The notes below the pieces were generated by a model that saw nothing but the letters and a program-made list of their open reading frames with translations, was not told the origin of the DNA and did not search any database. From Phyllostachys edulis (lineage: Eukaryota > Streptophyta > Magnoliopsida > Poales > Poaceae): a stretch of DNA of 64,000 nt. Location: positions 57,046,016 through 57,110,015 of the forward strand of contig CM070557.1 in assembly GCA_036346405.1 (NCBI GenBank), written 5' to 3'. The translations under genes were made by a program, and so were the position numbers. Shown in pieces: positions 1 to 10,234 of the stretch; within the stretch, counting starts at the first letter, position 1; each line of letters starts with the position of its first letter.

Positions 1-1966
1 GGGAGGGGTTAAGTGCACAGTGCTAAGAGGCCCACATGGCATGACTCACGACCACGGGGTGGTTTACTGTGCCAAGCAGGTGATTTAAAACCACAGGCCC
101 ACCCGACAGCGACTGGATTAGGCCGGCTAAGGACAAATTAAATGCTAAGAAATCATTAGATATTAATGATGGTCATTAACGCGTCCTAATCCGGCAACGC
201 TGCCCTGTTAACGAGTCCGGCAAAAGTCCAGTGCGGTCTAGAGCTCGTCGCCGGCAACTCCGGTCGTGGCGACTTGAGCTCATGGCCAAAATGGAAACGC
301 AATAGCTGGGCGCTCCTGAAGGTACCACCCACGCTTCCGGTGGTGACCCAGAACGGCGGTGAGCCGGAAAATAAGCGGCGGCGACATACACGGCCAACCG
401 CGAAAGAGAAAGAAAGCTCCGCAACGGTTCACTTGAGCGGGTGCCAGAGCAGCTAGGGACTAAGAGAAGGTTACCTCAACGCAGGTGAGGTCCAGAGGAG
501 GTTGGTGCAGCACTGGCGGCGGAGGATCTTGCCGGCAGTGAAGAAGAAAGCGAGGACAGGTCGGCCTGAGCAACAAAAACATGACCGGGTCATCACAACG
601 GGTCCCACACAGCTTAAAGATGCTTGCTGAGCAAGGAATTGAGGTGAGGAGCACTCACCTGAGCTGGGGACGAAAGGGGGCGGTTTCGGCCGCAAACTCA
701 AATTCTCCGATTCAAGCCGCCCCTGCACAGATGGATTCAAAATGAGTGAGGCTTAAGCTTCACCGAAGTGAGAGGGAGCTAAGGGAGCCAGAGATTGAGA
801 GAGAGGGACACTGGGTTACCGCCTTCACCGAGCTCCCGAGGTGCGGCAATGGCGGCCGAGGGTGACAAGGCGACTTGAGCTCGAACCAGCAACGAGTGTG
901 CTAGCTAGAGCTTGGTGGGGTGTAAAGGAAGCCAAGGAAAAGACCGCGGGGGCTTAAGTAGCCAAGATAGCAGAGAGCAACGGCACGGGAATGCCTCGGG
1001 TTCTTTGACTGCCAAGGGAGCTCCAAGGGCGATGGGAGTAGGTAAGCGACGACTCCCGGGGGCGGTGCACGTCGTGCATTAAATGCGACGCAGAGGGAGC
1101 CGTTGAAGCCTGCGGGGGAGGTGACTTGACACTGCGCCCCACTCCTCTGCCATGGCGCACTGCACACGCGAGCGAGGGAGGCGCGAGGAGGACGACGACG
1201 CGGTCGGCGTCTGATTTCATTTGAACGGCCGCGATCGAACGAAATCGGGAGCGTTGGATTTAGATCTGGCGGTTTAAAAGATAGGTCCGAACGGCCCAAT
1301 CAGTTTGAGCCGCCCGATTCAGATCGCGCGGTGGGAAGGAGATCAAGGCGGGTGAAGGGGTACGCGCTCGTGGGCCATCCGATTAGAATCCAACGGCCCA
1401 GTGCCACGCACCAGCGCCCGAGTCGCCCGGTGCAGCTAGGTGGCTCAACCAAGACGCTTGGCCCGAGCCAGACTTAGGTCTGAGCCCGAGTAACAGTGGA
1501 AACAAGATTTGAGTTTAAAATTTTGGAGCTGAGGTTTAGGGGAATTGTTTGAAGGATCAAAACAGCTCCAACAATTCTGAAAATTTAACTGGAGCATGAT
1601 GACTAACAGATTAACCTCCCATAAAATTTCCAGAGACTTTTGTGCATTGCATTTCTCTCAAGAAATTTCAGAAGGTTTGAAAAGGATGTTTGACCAGACT
1701 TTGACTGGTTTGACTTGCCTCCAAAAATATTCAAATAATTTCTAAAAATTATGAGAAAATTCAGAGGGGTCACAAGTCATCCCAAGAACTTAGGAAAATT
1801 ATTTACAAGTGTTGGCACAAGATTTTCCTCAAGGAGGTTTTTGATGGGAGTTAAAATGAGATTTTGATTTCCATAATTCCTTTGCAAGAATTATAGAATA
1901 GCTCAAGGAGTTCAAGAAGTAGAAAAAGTTTTAAATTCTACTCATTTTCAGAATTGGGATGTTACA
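1..1966 (-). repeat. LTR of family X, copy X1 (partial, runs off the left edge)
   Basis: This is the 5' part, in minus orientation, of a long LTR. It ends at 1966 in ...GGATGTTACA, the reverse complement of the TGTAACATCCC terminus also present at 7428 (same orientation) and 10235 (opposite orientation). Blocks such as the GTGCATTAAATGC segment near 1075 and the GGCCCACCTGACAGC-like segment near 90-110 match, inverted, blocks of X3 around 10920 and 12100. The base following the LTR (1967) is inside the gag of element A, so the LTR interrupts gag. The left end and its target duplication are outside the window; the right flanking 5-mer is GTATG. It is probably a solo LTR like X2 and X3, but a complete element to the left cannot be excluded. 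Confidence 0.85.
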
Positions 1967-2149
1967 GTATGCTCGTGAAGATGTCGCCACAGATGATGCC
2001 CGTCAGAAGTGCTTTAAGCGGGGTCTCCATCCCAGCCTAAAAGTTCAAGTCATTGGCAATGACTATCCTGATTTTCAGCATATGGTGAACAAGGCTATGC
2101 TTATTGAAGAATCCCGTAGAGAGCTTTCTGAATCCTACAAGAGAAAGGT
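1967..2149 (+). pseudogene. gag: Element A gag fragment (Tekay-like Ty3/gypsy), middle part
   Basis: An open stretch encodes a retrotransposon gag segment with the pattern AREDVATDDARQKCFKRGL ... FQHMVNKAMLIEESRREL, typical of chromovirus gag before the zinc knuckle. It is bounded left by LTR X1 and right by solo LTR X2. After removing X2 and one copy of its AAGGT duplication, the frame joins exactly to the gag sequence at 7434 (lysine-valine-serine-proline across the joint). This shows it belongs to the same element as the zinc knuckle, protease and polymerase further right. The gag N-terminus, PBS and 5' LTR of A lie left of the window. Confidence 0.85.
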
Positions 2150-5100
2150 TGTGAGACCCCGGATTTATTAGGCTCATAATACTTAGTCATCCAATTGACC
2201 CTAGTATTATCAACAAAATAAACCCGGTCTCGAGAGATGTATACTCCCCAGAATGCAGTATACATACCTCACAACAAAAGAGTGTATCAATTCCATACAA
2301 CACATAGTACATAAGCAACAAACCAGAAGTTAATATTAATATGGAATAGCTATTACAAAAGAGAGGCCCGTAGGCCAAATAGCAACAAGTTTAAAAAGAG
2401 AAATACAGCGGAAGCAAAAGTGCCATAAAGATGGCTATAACACAAAGCCAATCAGTGTGCCTTAACCCCAAGGCAGCTGACCGGACCGCCAAGCTAGTCG
2501 CAATATCCGAAGCACATCTCACAGAAGTGAAGCCCTTGGGGCTCACCTTCCTCCTCTGCAACAAAAGTCACAAAAAGGCCCCAAACACAGGCATATGAGT
2601 ACAAAAAGTACTCGCAAGACTTACGTGTAAGATAACAGGCCTATAACATATACTACATGCAAGCTTTATGTAAGTGGAGGTTGTATGTCTCATTTAGCAT
2701 AAAGCAACATTTATTTGCAATAATGTAGTACAATTGAAAGCTAGTATGAAATCTGTTTTTAACATTCAAATATCAAGTTTGACAACGATAATAACTATAA
2801 GTAGAGGACAACAACAATCCTGGAAGTGACTAACCCAATAGTCACCACAACAATAGCATGAACTCCCCGTTCATACCAACCATGTCAAGTTTTAATTAAA
2901 TGTTGAAGTCTAGTTCTCACGGGGCGTATCCGAGCGTGTCCATAACCTAGGGCGAGGCTATTGAATAGTTTTATCCTGCAGGTGTACCACTTGCACCCAC
3001 ACGCTGAGATCGCCTTTCCTTCGCACACTTAGAAGGTGTCTTTGTGCACGGCTAAGTCCTCTGAGACCTTTCCAAGAGAAAATGCTAATTACGAGCTGCA
3101 CAACCCACGGGGAGAAAGACACATTAGACGACCTCGACGGAAGCTAATGTTCCCCTCCCACACTATACATATAATTTTTCCTTTGAAAAACACACCAACC
3201 GAGCTCGCTCATAATTAACACCTCCTAGAGTACTTAGTCAAGAGGGGTTCCATATGCCCCTCGTGTGGTTAGTACGCGAAATGCTCAGTACGGTGGCGCA
3301 AGTAACTCGGTCCTTGTTGACTCAGGCATACCACCACATCCAAAAACCACACCATCCATCCAATATGCCCAAGTCCAAATTCACACTTTTATTTTCAGAT
3401 TTTGTATTTACAAATTAACAAAGCACAAGTGCTGAACATATAGGAGAATATTTAGATGTGTGTGATCAAGATCATCGACTAAATCGATGATCGCCCATTG
3501 CTACCGTCTACTAAGCAATTCTAAGCAATTTAATTCTCAATCTACTAAGCGATATGAGTTCATCCAACGAACTCACACCACAGCAAGTAACCTAGGCTCA
3601 GAGTAGTAAAGACATGGCATTCCTACAGATTATGCAACTATAGGATCCACTAATCATAATTAAAACAAGGTAGCAATGCATACATAAAGTTCAAACAATA
3701 TAATTAACTTAAAAATATAGGTTGAATCATGGTCAAACTGCTTGCCTGGCTGTTGAGGGTCACTTTGTTGCGGAGGATCATTCTCGGGATTACCACAAAT
3801 GTCGAACCCTAACGAAAGAGCGAAAAAGAACCGATAAGAATAACGAAAAGCAAAAAGGCTCAACAGCAAAAGTTCTCCGAATGCCTTGAAATTTTTATAG
3901 CAGCAAGATAATGATCTAACTTGACTTTAGAAACAAGAATCAATTGATTTGGACCTTTAATGCAAAAGATATGATGAAAACAATTTTGCTCAGCCTACTA
4001 ATTAGAATTATGTTACTATTCATCGACAAAATTTCTAGACATGTAGTGAAGTTGAAAATTTTACAGTAGATCAAGCACCTCATGAGATGAACAGCAAAAT
4101 TGGGTTCATCCCATTTGGGGCTATAATACACTTTCTATAATTCTTTGCAACAAGAACTTGAACAAAATTATAATGCATGATTATTTCTCCTAGAAACATT
4201 AACAAGTTCAAAACTATTTTTCCTAGTAAGTTCATTATTAGAGGAACCCAACAAACTTGGATTCATCCAAAAATCATATACAGAGAATTAGTTATGTATT
4301 TTACAAGTTACATTGATTACTAGTGAAGCAATTAAGGCCTACACAAAGTTAAATGTAATTCTGGACATTTTTGTAACTATAACATGATTAACACCATTTT
4401 TAGATTAAAGTTTAGAGCATGACAGAATTAATACCACTGGAATCAACTAAAAATGAATTAACATGAAATAGATATGAATTTCTAAAGTTTAATACCTTTT
4501 TCAGTTAGAAAATAAAGCTCTCGGGCAAATCCAACAAACCAAAAAGACAGGGGAGGACGTGAGCCGTTGATCTTGGATCTGACGGCTCAAGACCTGCGGA
4601 GAACCAACGAACGCGCGCGCGCTTTGCGCAGATCAGAGATCGTGGGACGTCGATCTTGGATCCAACGGCTCACGACCTGCGGCAACACTCGCTCGCGCGC
4701 GGGAACGGGGTGGAGGTCGTGGTCGTTGATCTGAGATCTGACGGCACACAACCTTGAGGGGGAGGACCGGGACGGTCCAGATCAACCCGGGGAGGTCCTT
4801 TACGGCCAAGATCTTCCAAGGGAAGATCTGAACTAACAGATCTCCCGAGGGAGGTCTAACGGCTGAGATCTATGGGGGAGGACATAAACGGCTAAGATGA
4901 CACGGGGAGGTCCGGGACGACAACGGCACAGTGCCATCTTCGTCCGACAAAAACCGACGCGGTTAAGAGCTCACCGCCGGCGACTAAGGTCACGGTGGCG
5001 AAAACCAACGGTACCACTGGGACCGCAATAGCATTGCGCACCCAGGGGACCTACTCTCAACGGCGGTGGCGGCCTAGAACGCCGGCACGCCGGAGAGGGG

Positions 5101-7428
5101 CGATACGACCACCACGGCCAAAAGACCAACAGCAAACAGGAGCTCCGCAGCAACATACAAGCGGGTGCCAGAGGTGCTAGGGACTACCAAGGAGGTTACC
5201 TTAGCACCGAGAGGCACCGAGGAGGTCGAGGGAGCTCTGGCGGCGGAGACCAGCACCGGCGCCAAAGACGAAGACGAGGGGGGTGACGGTCCAAGCTGCC
5301 AAAGCCAAAATTGAAGGTGCAGTTAGCCTCGTGATGTCTCACAGAGGGTCCAACCGCAAGCAATTGGAGCGAGGAGGTCTTACCGACGAGGGAGACGGAA
5401 AGGGGGCGATTCGGCCGCAAGTTCCAAATCTCCAATTCAAGCCGCCCCTACAGAGACAAGCTCAAATTGAGTGAGGGTTCTTGATCACCGAGGGAAAGAG
5501 CAGTGAGCTGAGGAAGAAAACGAGGAAAAGAACCACTGGACCACCACTTCACCGAGGAGCTCGAGCTTCAACAATGGCGGCCGAGGTTGAGTTGGAAGGC
5601 TGGAGCTCAAAGAGAGCAAAGATGCTAGCTAGAGCTCGGATATGAGTAAAGGAAGTCAAGGGAGAGGTCCAGGGGACTTAAATAGCTCAAGGGGAGCTTG
5701 GGCACGACACGGGCTCAACCACGGTCAAGGTCGTGGCGAGGACGCACCGAGCGACGGGAGCAGGTGGGAGGTCAGAGGGAGGAGACTTCGGGGGCGGCCT
5801 CTGACGCGCATTAATTGCTTAACACAACGGCTTTAGGCGAGGACAAGCACGAGGTGACAACGCACTGCCTCTCCCATGCTCTGCTCTGCTGCGCGCACGA
5901 GACGGAGGAGGAAGATGACCAGCGGCGAAGGCGGTCCCACCAGTCAGAGACACGGAATGGTGAGACACGAACCGGTGTGGTGAGTTGGTTCAGCCCAACC
6001 ATAAGTCATGAGTCGCTAACCTCCACCGATAGATTGAGAACGAACGGCTGACCTGGGATCGATTAAGGGGCGTTGGATCTTAGATCCCACGGTCAAGAAG
6101 TTGGTCCGATCGGCCCAACTGACAAGGACCTTTAGATCAAACACCAACGGCTGAGATCTTAAGGGTGCTGTTCAAGATCTGAACGGCCCAATTGAGTTGG
6201 GCCACACGATTGAGATCCAAAGGTGACCAGAACTCACCATTCGATCTCCATCCAACGGCTGAGGCTGAGAGAAGGAGTTTGAAAAGGGTTGGCGCGATAG
6301 GGCGAGAACCGAGCCGCCCGATCGCCATCTGATGGCTATGACCTCATCAGAGTGGAAAGGAGATCTGATGGGGTTGGTAGCTAAGAGAGGTCGTGGACCG
6401 TTGGATCTGATCCAACGGCCAAGACCTGCAGCGCCACCAAAACACGCCCGGTACGACCGGTTGGGAGGGACGGTACTACCGCTCAAGGGACAAGAGGTCA
6501 TGGCCATCGGATCTTGATCCAATGGCACACGATGGATCAAGGAGGCCGTGGCCTTTGGATCCCAATCCAAGGGCACACAACCAAAGCGGGAGGTCCACAG
6601 TGCTGCGCAAGACCCAAAAGAGGTCGTAGCGGTTGGATCTTTATCCAACGGCTACGAGATGCGAAGGGAGGTTATAGGCGCTGGATCTCCATCCAACGGC
6701 TATGACCTCAACGAGGTGGGAAGGAGGTTTGACGCGCATGATGACCAAAGGAGGTCGTGGGCTGTTGGATTGGATCCAACGGCTACGACCGCGATGAGGG
6801 GGGGGGGACTTGGCCACGATGGTTGAGGCGGAGGTCGTGGCCGTGGATTTGATCCAACGGCTACGACCTCAACAAGGTGGGAAAGGGCGCGGTTGAGCCG
6901 GGAATGCGGTTGGGTTCAACCCCCTTTTGAAAGTGGCTCGGCCCAAGGAATAGTGCATTGCTTTGAAATCAATTTCAACAGCTGAGATTGTGCAGAATTA
7001 TTTGAGATAGCAATACAACCTCAAAATTTATGAAATTTTAACTGGAGCTTGCTGACAGATGGATTAACCTCCCATAAAGTTTTCAGAGATGTTTGTGCAT
7101 TGAAATTCTCCCAAGAAATTTCAGATGGCAGAGGTTAAGAGTTTGACCAGGATTTGACTGGGTTTGACCAGCCTCAAAATTATTCAAACAATTTCTAAAA
7201 ATTGTGAGAAAATTCAGAGGGGTCACAAGGCTTCCCCAGAACCCTGGAAAAATATTTACAAGAGGTTTGCACAAGATTTTTGTCCAGGAGGTTTTTTGGT
7301 CAGAGTCAAATTAGGATTTTGATTTTTATTTCCATAATTCTTTTGCAAGAATTACAGAAAAGGTTCAAGGACCTAAAGATAAATAAAAAGTTTTAATTTC
7401 CCCTCATTTTCAGAATTGGGATGTTACA
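2150..7428 (-). repeat. Solo LTR of family X, copy X2 (5279 bp)
   Basis: The LTR begins TGTGAGACCCCGG and ends GGATGTTACA, so it is TG...CA on both strands, and is flanked by a perfect 5-bp duplication AAGGT (2145-2149 and 7429-7433). No internal region is present, which fits unequal recombination between the two LTRs of a former element. The left 2.3 kb aligns inverted to 13070-15399 of X3. It is longer than X3 because a hairpin-rich segment at about 5830-6935 is expanded. Short open frames inside (for example 6172-6648) have repeat-like translations and are not genes. LTR termini TGTAACATCCC resemble those of chromoviruses, but no coding sequence links the family to a lineage here. Confidence 0.92.
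6400..6856 (+). repeat. Array of seven short hairpins inside LTR X2
   Basis: Imperfect repeats each centre on an inverted repeat of the type GTTGGATC-n-GATCCAAC. They lie at about 6400, 6509, 6555, 6632, 6682, 6764 and 6844 and are usually followed by GGCTACGACC or a variant. Spacing is irregular (about 46-110 bp). The equivalent part of X3 (about 10740-10930) is only about 200 bp long and lacks them. Confidence 0.75.
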
Positions 7429-7433
7429 AAGGT

Positions 7434-8815
7434 GTCACCCTCCAATGCTCAGCAAAGACCTCCCCAGCGCCCAAAGACCTTTGTGCAGCATCAGTTCAAG
7501 CGCCAAGGACCTCCTGGACCCTCAAAGACCTCAGTCAAGACCTCCCGACCAGCTGCCCTAGGACAGCGTCGCATCCCTGGCACAAACAAATAGCTTGCAA
7601 AGACCTCAACAGCAGCAGGAATCACTTGTTTTAAGTGTCACCAATTGGGGCATTTTGCAAATCAATGCCCACTGAAGACTGAACCAGCCGTAGGGACCTC
7701 TTCATCAGGACCTCCCTCAGCCAAGACCTCTCAAGCAGCAAGACCTCCTCAAGCTAGGACCTCTCAACCTTATGGAAGAGGTCGTGTAAACCATGTTGCA
7801 GTGGAAGAAGCTCAGACCTCCTCAGATGTGGTGCTAGGTATGTTCCTAGTAAATTCAGTGCCAGCTGCAGTTGTGTTTGACTCTAGAGCTTCCCATTCGT
7901 TTATTTCTCGGAGTTTTGCTGCAAAGCATCAGTTTCAAGTTGTTGCCCTTAAGTCCACCTTGTTGGTTCAATCCCCTGGTTCAGAATTAAGCACGAACCA
8001 GGGTTGTCCACAAGTTAAATTGGTCATAGAGGGAGTAGGATTCTTGGCCAACCTCATTCTTTTGGATACCAAGTCCCTAGATGTGATCTTGGGTATGGAT
8101 TGGCTTCCAGACCACCATGCAATGTTGGATTGTAGTGGCAAGAGTATCTCTTTGACCAGCCCTAGTGGTGTCACAGTGAAGTTTAAAGCCTCCTCAGAAA
8201 AGCTTAATGGGGCCCTAACTTGCAGTGCTCAAGTCCAAGCTTTGGAAGATGTCCATGTGGTCCAAAAGTTTCTGGATGTATTTCCTGATGAGCTCCCAGG
8301 AATGCCTCCAGATAGAGACCTTGAGTTTGTTATAAACCTTGTTCCAGGGACCTCCCCTATCTCCAAAAGACCTTATAGGTTGCATGTTGATGATCAAGTA
8401 GAATTGAAGCATCAGATTGAAGATTTGCAAAGCAAAGGCTTCATTAGACCCAGCTCCTCATCTTGGGGAGCTCCAGTGATCTTTGTGCCTAAAAAGGACG
8501 GTACTCAAAGAATGTGTGTCGACTACAGAGCTCTTAATGATGTCACCATCAAGAACAAGTATCCTTTGCCAAGAATTGATGATTTGTTTGATCAATTGAA
8601 GGGAGCTGCTGTGTTTTCAAAGATAGATTTGAGGTCAGGTTACCATCAACTCAAAATCCGAAAAGAAGACATCCCAAAAACAGCTTTTTCAACTAGATAT
8701 GGGTTGTTTGAGTTCACTGTTATGTCTTTTGGTTTGACCAATGCCCCTGCCTACTTCATGAATTTGATGAATAGAGTGTTTATGGAATACCTAGACAAGT
8801 TTGTCATTGTTTTTA
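7434..8815 (+). pseudogene. gag-pol: Element A gag C-terminus, protease and N-terminal reverse transcriptase
   Basis: This continues the gag frame after solo LTR X2. A CCHC zinc knuckle (CFKCHQLGHFANQC, around 7638-7680) is followed by an aspartic-protease region, in which the catalytic Asp-Ser-Gly reads FDSRASHSF (Gly to Arg). Next comes the start of the Ty3/gypsy reverse transcriptase, with KRPYRLHVDDQVELKHQIEDL-type sequence, VDYRALND, KYPLPRIDDLFDQL and FSKIDLRSGYHQL. An in-frame TAG lies just before the knuckle (about 7590), where CAG to TAG would be a single C-to-T change. The polymerase stops at 8815, where a Mutator-like element is inserted immediately before the Ile-Asp-Asp of the catalytic motif. 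Downstream sequence resumes at 15673. The element is therefore inactive. Confidence 0.93.
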
Positions 8816-8930
8816 GGAAGAAGTCCATTCTACCCCCTCAAGTATCGACGTGCGGACATCTAACCCCCTGAAGAAAAAAATCGGCCCTTTGACACCCCGA
8901 AATTGCAAAACCGGGCAAGCAACCCCTCGA
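8816..8930 (+). repeat. Left terminal inverted repeat of the MULE
   Basis: About 115 bp pairs with the reverse complement of 15549-15663. The first 37 bp are identical; similarity then declines but remains clear through the blocks AAAAAAATCGGCC and TTTGACACCC. Confidence 0.9.
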
Positions 8931-8999
8931 AATTTGTTTCATCGACGGTTTCTTGACGTGTATCCCGGTCAAACCGGTTTTGCCAGGTCAGCTAGGTGA

Positions 9000-10229
9000 G
9001 TTGGCTTCTTTGGAACTTGGACCCACCTGTAAGTGAGCCTTCTCTTTACTCTATTCGCTCTCTCTATTTTTATTTGGTTCATCCGAATGTAAAATGCCCT
9101 GGTGCTTTCTTCTTCCTCTTTCATCTCTTTCTCACTCTCCATTTCTCTTTCTTGGCTCCACCGAAGCTCTCCTGGCTCGGGTTGCCCCCATGGCGCCGCT
9201 TGTGCCTCCACCGTCGGCCGCATCCAGTTGGCCCGCCCGATCTCCATCCTCCCCAACATCCAACTGCGCCTCCTACCTTCGGCCTCTCTCTCCCCATTTC
9301 ACTCGGGCGACACTACCCAGCGGCTTCCTCCCCCCATTGCAAGCACGGTCTCTCTCTCACAGCGGCAGCGGCTTCCTCTCGCCCTCCGCTTCATCCTCCT
9401 CTTCCACCGCGCATCTGCCTGAAGCGAAGGATCCCCAAGTAGCCGAATTCGAGGTGCACCCTGGAGGAGGTGGGATTGGGAATCGGGGCCAAATGGAAGG
9501 GCTGTTCGTGGCTTAGGTCGATCTTGCGAAGAGGGGATCTGGTGGAAGAGGAAGGAGCCCTCGTGGCCGCCAGGAGAGGGTCGGTGGATTCAAGCGGCGG
9601 CGATCTTGTGAGTGGAGCTGGAGCCGAGCTTCGGCGCTCGTGTGGTGGTGGTGTCTGGGAGCCTAGCGAGAGACTCCTGAGAGGCCCAAACTCTTGGGGC
9701 CGGGTCGATGGTGGGCGGGGCCTTCGCTTGCGTTCAGGGAAGGAGGCTGCGGTGACGCTGGGCGGAGATGACCGTCTCGGTGTTGGAAGGCGGAGGTCGA
9801 GCAGGTGGAGCGAGTGTGGGATCGGAGCATCACGAGCCCACTCAAGGAGTTTGTGAGGAAGGAGAGCATGTTCTTGGCGGTCCTCTCGGAGTCAAGGAAG
9901 GAAACCGGAGGGGCAAAATGGGGAGACAGCGGACATCGATGGTGAAATTCAGCTGGCATAATGGGCATGGTTGAGCAGAGCAAGCCTAGGTGCGGTCGAA
10001 GCTTCATAAGCTGCGGCTAATGGGGATGCAATGCAATTTTGAGCAGTTGGCTTAGGAATAAGGAATGCAAGATTGGCGGGGAGCAGAGGCGTGCATTATA
10101 CATCTGCTGGGAACTTGGATAATGGGATCTTTGCGGTTTTATCGACACCAATGAAATCTGGGAACCACAAAAAGAGGTCACCAGGCCTCTCTTCGCCGGC
10201 GCCGACCGTGCGCTTGGAGCTCCCAGCAC
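9000..10229 (+). other. MULE cargo: captured leader-like and coding-like sequence
   Basis: A CT-rich, then GC-rich segment (about 9030-9460) resembles the 5' leader and N-terminus of a grass gene. At about 9776-9937 one forward frame reads KAEVEQVERVWDRS ... LKEFVRKESMFLAVLSES and then stops. This has the amino-acid composition of a real soluble protein rather than of repeat DNA, and is charged and helix-prone. I do not recognise the family. Several overlapping alternative frames exist and none is long, so this is described as captured or decayed exon material, not as a gene. The segment ends where solo LTR X3 inserted (duplication CGCTT). Confidence 0.5.
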
Positions 10230-10234
10230 CGCTT

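Noticed and set aside
1967..7428. X1 and X2 as the two LTRs of one minus-strand element with a 183-bp interior
   Set aside because: The 183 bp are plus-strand gag in frame with gag right of X2, and X2 has its own perfect AAGGT duplication, so the two LTRs are independent insertions.
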